9,046 nt of DNA, from positions 1 through 9,046 of the forward strand of contig JBEGTL010000316.1 in assembly GCA_041179425.1 (NCBI GenBank), given 5' to 3'. Position 1 is the stretch's first letter; each line of letters begins with the position of its first letter. Of the stretch, positions 6,046 to 9,046 are shown in pieces. The stretch comes from DASUME01 sp041179425. GTDB lineage: Bacteria; Myxococcota_A; Polyangia; Polyangiales; DASUME01. The position numbers and the translations under genes are program-made. The notes beneath the pieces are model-generated. The model was not told where the DNA came from. It searched no databases and was given only the letters and a program-made list of their open reading frames with translations.

Positions 6046-6789
6046 ATGCTCAAGTCGACGCCCTCGAGTCTTTGGTATGTGGGACTGCTGGTGGTGCTGC
6101 TGGGCAGCGCGTCGTGCGAAGAAAAGCCGAGCTCGGTCCCGCACGCGTTGCCAGAGCGTAGCGCTTCGGACAGTCCCGCGACGGCGACTTCGCACGCGGC
6201 TATCGCGTACGAGCCCAAGGTCGTGTTCCTGGGCGACAGCATCTCGGCGGGACTGCACCTCGACGCCGAGGAGGCCTACCCTGCGGTGGTCGAGCGCACG
6301 CTGCGCGCACAGGGCCTGCCGTTCCGGCTGGCCAATGCCGGCGTCAGCGGCGACACCAGCGCAGGCGGACTGGCTCGCTTGCCATGGATCCTGAAGCAGA
6401 AGCCGGCCATCGTCGTGGTCGAGCTCGGCGCCAACGACGGACTGCGCGGCGTGCTGCTCGCGTCCGTAGAAGACAACCTGCGCGCCATCTTGCTGCAGCT
6501 CCGAGACAATGGTGCGACGACCTTACTGTTGGGCATGCGCTTGCCCAGCAACTATGGCAGCGAATACACCGACGCGTTCTACGCGCTCTACCCACGCTTG
6601 GCCGAGGAGCTGCACGTCGCGCTCGTGCCGTGGTTCATGGAGGGTGTCGCGGGCATCGCTGCGATGAACCTGCCAGACGGATTGCACCCCACCGCAGAAG
6701 GACACCGCGTCCTCGCTGCGCGCGTGGCCAAGGCGCTCGCACCACTCGTCGCTGCCGCGCACAAAGCACACGTGCCACCTGCTCCGTGA
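6046..6789 (+). CDS. tesA: SGNH-family esterase/lysophospholipase, TesA-like, predicted lipoprotein
   Basis: This 247-aa protein has the four SGNH hydrolase blocks in order: F61-L-G-D-S (catalytic S65), the oxyanion glycine in N97-A-G-V-S-G-D-T, G128-A-N-D (N130), and D211-G-L-H-P with catalytic D211 and H214. The wording of these blocks matches TesA (thioesterase I/lysophospholipase L1/arylesterase), which hydrolyses acyl esters and thioesters in the periplasm. The N-terminus has a basic residue, a hydrophobic core (about 9-20) and G-S-A-S-C24, which satisfies a permissive lipobox; a Ser/Pro/Ala-rich linker (25-55) then leads to the enzyme. So it is probably a lipid-anchored envelope enzyme, unlike soluble E. 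coli TesA. ATG 6046 places the signal sequence at the N-terminus; an in-frame ATG at 6019 would add nine residues and overlap the ATPase start. It is divergent from ybbA, as in E. coli. Natural substrate is unknown. Confidence 0.88.
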   Translation: MLKSTPSSLWYVGLLVVLLGSASCEEKPSSVPHALPERSASDSPATATSHAAIAYEPKVVFLGDSISAGLHLDAEEAYPAVVERTLRAQGLPFRLANAGVSGDTSAGGLARLPWILKQKPAIVVVELGANDGLRGVLLASVEDNLRAILLQLRDNGATTLLLGMRLPSNYGSEYTDAFYALYPRLAEELHVALVPWFMEGVAGIAAMNLPDGLHPTAEGHRVLAARVAKALAPLVAAAHKAHVPPAP

Positions 6790-6831
6790 CATCGCATGCG
6801 CGGCGAAGACACCGAGAGTTCGCACAACGGT

Positions 6832-6893
6832 AAGACGCTTGTGAGATGTGCAGACGACAGTCGTCGCCATGATGATCGTCACTCAAGCGTCTT
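6832..6893. repeat. Perfect 10-bp inverted repeat (6832-6841 / 6884-6893)
   Basis: AAGACGCTTG and its exact reverse complement CAAGCGTCTT are separated by 42 nt, and the intervening DNA holds the 13-nt palindrome GACGACAGTCGTC (6853-6865). The arms lie wholly in non-coding DNA, so codon bias does not explain them. Confidence 0.8.
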
Positions 6894-6913
6894 CATCTCG
6901 CCGCGCTCCGTAC

Positions 6914-6919
6914 GAGGAG
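6914..6919 (+). promoter_or_regulatory. Ribosome binding site that decides the TTG start at 6928
   Basis: GAGGAG lies 8 nt before TTG 6928, an ideal position. The in-frame TAA at 6922-6924 rules out any earlier start in this frame, and the glycosyltransferase fold must begin at the first few residues, so TTG is effectively the only possible start. The site sits in the 3' half of the hairpin 6904-6909/6916-6921. Confidence 0.8.
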
Positions 6920-6927
6920 CGTAAACC

Positions 6928-7998
6928 TTGAGACGGCTGGCGCTGGTCACGGACGCCTGGCATCCCCAGACGAACGGCGTGGTCAACACCCTCGCCCGCC
7001 TCGTGAAAGATCTGGAGAGCCAAGGCACCGAGGTCCTCGTGGTCTCGCCGGATGCGCACCGCACGGTGCCGCTCCCGTCCGACCCTGACTACCGCATTGC
7101 CTACGACCCGTGGAGGGCCATTCCCCGCATTCGCGCGTTCAAGCCCGATGCCGTGCACATCTCCACCGAAGGTCCGCTCGGTCTGTGGACCAACTGGTAC
7201 ATGCGCCGCAAGGGTTTGCGCTTCACCAGCAGCTTCCACACACGTTTCCCTGAGTTCATCAACGCACGCTTCGGACTACCCCTGTCGTGGGGGTACCAGG
7301 CCGAGCGCTGGTTTCATCGCGTGGCAGAGCACACGCTGGTCGGCACGCGCTCTTTGATTCAGGAGCTCGATGCGCTGCGCATCGGCCAGCGGCTCGTGCA
7401 CTGGCCGCGCGGCATCGATGCAGCGCGCTTTTCGCCCACCAAGAGGAAGCTCGACGTGTTCGACCTGCCGCGCCCGATCTGGCTGTACGTCGGCCGTGTG
7501 GCACCGGAAAAGAGTATCGAAGACTTCTTGAGTCTCGAGCTGCCGGGAACCAAGGTGGTGGTGGGTGATGGCCCATCGCGCAGCGAGCTGCAGACTCGTT
7601 TCCCAGAGGCCGTGTTCCGTGGCTGGCGCTTCGGCGACGACCTCGCCGATCACTTCGCGAGCGCCGATTGTTTTGTGTTCCCGTCGCGCAGCGAGACCTT
7701 TGGCAACGTCTTGCTGGAGGCACTCGCCTCCGGCGTGCCCGTGGCCTCGGTGCCGGCGCCCGGCCCGGTCGACCTGATCCACGAAGGCGTCAACGGCTCG
7801 ATCGGAGACGACCTGCGCGCGGCCTGCCTGCGCGCCATCCGGTGCTCGGGCGAGAGCGCGCGACAGAGCACAGAGCTCTACACGTACAGCGCCTGCATGA
7901 ACATCTTTCGAGCGCACTTGGTGCCGGTGATCCAGCGCCTGCCCGCGTCCTCGTCGGTGTCCGACCTTGCTGGCGATGTGGAGGCGAGCGCCATCTGA
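6928..7998 (+). CDS. Family 4 (GT-B) retaining glycosyltransferase
   Basis: This 356-aa cytoplasmic or membrane-associated enzyme transfers a sugar from a nucleotide donor, retaining the anomeric configuration. The N-terminal acceptor domain begins L4-A-L-V-T-D-A-W-H-P-Q-T-N-G-V-V-N-T-L; the N16-G17 loop after the first strand is the acceptor/donor-contact loop of GT4 enzymes. The C-terminal domain contains L186-Y-V-G-R-V-A-P-E-K-S, the G213-D-G-P turn and the diagnostic EX7E motif (E256 and E264 in S-E-T-F-G-N-V-L-L-E-A). The N-terminal pattern resembles the lipid- and mannose-transferring group (SqdX/MgtA/alpha-mannosyltransferase-like), so glycolipid synthesis is plausible given Psd next door, but donor and acceptor cannot be read from sequence. 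The start is TTG with a strong ribosome binding site. The last 20 residues are a Ser/Ala-rich tail outside the fold. It converges with psd. Confidence 0.92.
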   Translation: MRRLALVTDAWHPQTNGVVNTLARLVKDLESQGTEVLVVSPDAHRTVPLPSDPDYRIAYDPWRAIPRIRAFKPDAVHISTEGPLGLWTNWYMRRKGLRFTSSFHTRFPEFINARFGLPLSWGYQAERWFHRVAEHTLVGTRSLIQELDALRIGQRLVHWPRGIDAARFSPTKRKLDVFDLPRPIWLYVGRVAPEKSIEDFLSLELPGTKVVVGDGPSRSELQTRFPEAVFRGWRFGDDLADHFASADCFVFPSRSETFGNVLLEALASGVPVASVPAPGPVDLIHEGVNGSIGDDLRAACLRAIRCSGESARQSTELYTYSACMNIFRAHLVPVIQRLPASSSVSDLAGDVEASAI

Positions 7999-8007
7999 GT
8001 ATCTGCA

Positions 8008-8025
8008 CGGGCGCGACGGCGCCCG
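8008..8025. terminator. Hairpin between convergent glycosyltransferase and psd genes
   Basis: CGGGCGC (8008-8014) and GCGCCCG (8019-8025) form a perfect 7-bp stem with a GACG loop, in the 39 nt between the two facing stop codons. The position fits a shared bidirectional terminator. The T-rich tract after it is weak on the + strand (GCTATTCCTT) and absent on the - strand, so it may rather stall or protect transcripts. Confidence 0.5.
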
Positions 8026-8037
8026 GGTCGCTATTCC

Positions 8038-8916
8038 TTACTTCGCTTCGACTGGCAGCTGCATGAGCGGCTCGCCCATACGTAGGCGTGCACCGGGCGT
8101 CAACCCGGGGCTCAGCGTGAACCCCTCGGGGGCAAAGACGATGATCGTCGAGCCGTGTTGAAACCAGCCCAACTCTTGCCCCTTTTGCACCGTCTCGGCG
8201 CACGGGAACACGTGCGGACCGCGATGGCGCAGATGCAGCATCACGTCCAAGAAGTGCAGGCGGATGCTGGCGATCAAGATGGCGGCCACCGGTACCAACG
8301 TCACCGTGTGGCCGCTGCCCGTCAGCGTCGTCTTGACGATGGCGCGCTCGTTCTTGCAGAACAGCTTCTCCACGCGGGCGAGCGCGATGGGGTTGGTGTT
8401 CCAGGTGTCCCCGGACACGTAGGTGACGCGGTCGATGGTGCAGTCGTGCGGCGCGTGAAAGCGGTGGTACATCGACGACGTCAGGCGCAAGGTCGCGTAC
8501 GTGCCGTTGCGATACAGACGTACCAGGTGCGGGTCGCGCAGCAGGTCGAGCAATGTGTACGAGAACTGCTTGGCCTGGATCAGCTTGTCTCCGTCGACGC
8601 GGCCCGAGCCCCCCAAGATGGCGTCGCACGGTGCGACCAGCACGTCGGCGGCGCTCGCGATGGGTCGCGCACCGGGCTTGAGCTCACGAATGAAGCAATC
8701 GTGCATGCTCTTGAAGTCGGTGGTCTTGGCGTCCTCGAGCTCGAGGTCGGCAAAGAACTGCCACACAGCGAGCGACAAGTCGCGCACCAGCGGCTCCTCG
8801 CGCTTGGCAAACCAACCCATGAACTGGGTCACCAAGCGGCGCGGGATACGGTTGGTCAGCAGGAAGTTGAGATCCTCGTGCTGCACGATGCTCACGATGC
8901 TGGATTGAATGGTCAT
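8038..8916 (-). CDS. psd: Phosphatidylserine decarboxylase proenzyme
   Basis: This 292-aa inner-membrane enzyme converts phosphatidylserine to phosphatidylethanolamine and CO2, using a pyruvoyl group made by self-cleavage. The cleavage motif is G255-S256-T257 within W-F-Q-H-G-S-T-I-I-V-F, so the beta chain would end at G255 and the alpha chain begin with pyruvoyl from S256. The rest of the self-cleavage triad is visible: D98 in A-P-C-D-A-I, and the histidines of S-M-Y150-H-R-F-H154-A-P. The length suits bacterial Psd with an N-terminal helical extension (M71-H-D-C-F-I-R-E-L-K-P-G-A-R-P). The frame is open to 9039, but residues before ATG 8916 are unlike the family; no strong ribosome binding site precedes 8916, so the start is moderately certain. 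No phosphatidylserine synthase gene is in view. It stands alone on this strand, divergent from the gene at 8991. Confidence 0.94.
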   Translation of the reverse strand: MTIQSSIVSIVQHEDLNFLLTNRIPRRLVTQFMGWFAKREEPLVRDLSLAVWQFFADLELEDAKTTDFKSMHDCFIRELKPGARPIASAADVLVAPCDAILGGSGRVDGDKLIQAKQFSYTLLDLLRDPHLVRLYRNGTYATLRLTSSMYHRFHAPHDCTIDRVTYVSGDTWNTNPIALARVEKLFCKNERAIVKTTLTGSGHTVTLVPVAAILIASIRLHFLDVMLHLRHRGPHVFPCAETVQKGQELGWFQHGSTIIVFAPEGFTLSPGLTPGARLRMGEPLMQLPVEAK

Positions 8917-8952
8917 TGCCCTGTCTGTGGTTTTGCGGGGAGATCCTCGTGC
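8869..8952. repeat. 13-nt direct repeat flanking the psd start
   Basis: GAGATCCTCGTGC occurs at 8869-8881, inside the first 20 codons of psd, and again at 8940-8952 in the divergent spacer. The copies are 71 nt apart. They could be paired protein-binding sites or a small duplication; nothing else supports either. Confidence 0.45.
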
Positions 8953-8968
8953 GCGGTACATCCGCACG
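8948..8968. promoter_or_regulatory. Inverted repeat in the psd divergent spacer, possible operator
   Basis: CGTGCG (8948-8953) and CGCACG (8963-8968) are perfect inverted copies with 9 nt between, placed midway between the diverging starts at 8916 and 8991. That geometry would let one dimeric regulator control both genes. No regulator gene is in the window, and no clear -10/-35 pair was found in the 74 nt. Confidence 0.3.
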
Positions 8969-8977
8969 CGAGCAAAG

Positions 8978-8983
8978 AAGGGA
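8978..8983 (+). promoter_or_regulatory. Ribosome binding site for the gene at the right edge
   Basis: AAGGGA lies 7 nt before GTG 8991. It is one of the best-placed ribosome binding sites in the window and the main reason for calling the partial gene there. Confidence 0.6.
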
Positions 8984-8990
8984 CGAAGCT

Positions 8991-9046
8991 GTGAACACGA
9001 CGATGGTTCCGTACGCGCTGAGCGCGATGGCCGGCACACTGACCTT
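8991..9046 (+). CDS. Partial gene, N-terminus only, unidentified
   Basis: From GTG 8991 the frame is open to the window end, giving 18 codons: M-N-T-T-M-V-P-Y-A-L-S-A-M-A-G-T-L-T. The start has a good ribosome binding site and is divergent from psd. An alternative ATG lies at 9003. The fragment is uncharged and mildly hydrophobic, compatible with a membrane protein or an enzyme's first strand; it is too short to identify. Existence as a gene is an inference from the start context. Confidence 0.5.
   Translation, partial: MNTTMVPYALSAMAGTLT

Larger units (their letters stand above)
6799..6921 (+). promoter_or_regulatory. Structured intergenic leader upstream of the glycosyltransferase gene
   Basis: The 138-nt gap between the SGNH hydrolase and glycosyltransferase genes contains pairings that cannot all form together. 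(1) AAGACGCTTG at 6832-6841 pairs perfectly with CAAGCGTCTT at 6884-6893. (2) CGCGGCGAAGAC at 6799-6810 pairs with GTCTTC (6889-6894) and GCCGCG (6900-6905) across a 5-nt bulge, competing for the same 3' strand. (3) CGCTCC at 6904-6909 pairs with GGAGCG at 6916-6921, covering the Shine-Dalgarno sequence. GAGATG (6843-6848) can also pair with CATCTC (6894-6899), and GACGACAGTCGTC (6853-6865) is an odd-centred palindrome. This looks like a mutually exclusive fold that could expose or hide the ribosome binding site, but the same repeats could be DNA operator sites or chance in GC-rich sequence. I found no convincing promoter, and no T-tract follows any stem. Confidence 0.4.

Noticed and set aside
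6021..6242. N-terminal extension of the ATPase to 6242
   Set aside because: It is antisense to the SGNH hydrolase signal and catalytic block and adds no ABC feature; the family begins near 6020.
6819..6847. Sigma-70-like pair TTCGCA / TGAGAT with 17-nt spacer before the glycosyltransferase
   Set aside because: Only 4 of 6 and 3 of 6 consensus bases match, which is expected by chance, and a start there would leave out the left arms of the leader.
8155..8994. Plus-strand frame of 279 codons opposite psd
   Set aside because: Exact antisense of the Psd active-site region; composition typical of a shadow frame.

Overview
This is a high-GC (roughly two thirds G+C by eye), gene-dense chromosomal window with many GTG/TTG starts and almost no intergenic DNA. 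The J-domain protein at 1232-1726, with its aromatic N-terminal block, and the very acidic TPR-like protein after it resemble proteins I associate with Myxococcota (myxobacteria and relatives). That assignment is inference; there is no rRNA or marker gene here. I see no insertion sequence, integrase, CRISPR array, tRNA or rRNA.

Left block (7-2672, + strand): a HEPN/MNT toxin-antitoxin pair (mntA antitoxin nucleotidyltransferase, hepT HEPN RNase toxin) overlapping by 4 nt; a small single-membrane-segment protein whose ATG overlaps the hepT stop; a J-domain protein starting 3 nt later in the same reading frame; then, after 70 nt, an acidic low-complexity protein ending in a TPR-like helical hairpin. 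The first four genes are packed like one transcription unit.

Middle block (2698-6789): a YbbP-type FtsX-family permease and its YbbA/LolD-type ATPase on the minus strand (4-nt overlap), divergent from a TesA-like SGNH hydrolase predicted to be a lipoprotein. This reproduces the tesA/ybbA-ybbP arrangement of E. coli and suggests an envelope system in which an ABC machine and an esterase/lysophospholipase handle a lipid-like substrate.

Right block (6790-9046): a 138-nt gap rich in competing inverted repeats, one of which hides the Shine-Dalgarno sequence of the next gene; a family-4 glycosyltransferase (TTG start); a hairpin between convergent genes; a phosphatidylserine decarboxylase with an intact Asp-His-Ser/GST machinery (- strand); a 74-nt divergent spacer with an inverted repeat; and the first 18 codons of another + strand gene with a good ribosome binding site. 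SGNH hydrolase, glycosyltransferase and Psd together give this half a membrane-lipid theme.

Most genes belong to known families. The points most worth checking are the single TGA separating the small membrane protein from the J-domain protein in one frame, the packing of those two genes behind a HEPN/MNT module, and the structured leader before the glycosyltransferase.
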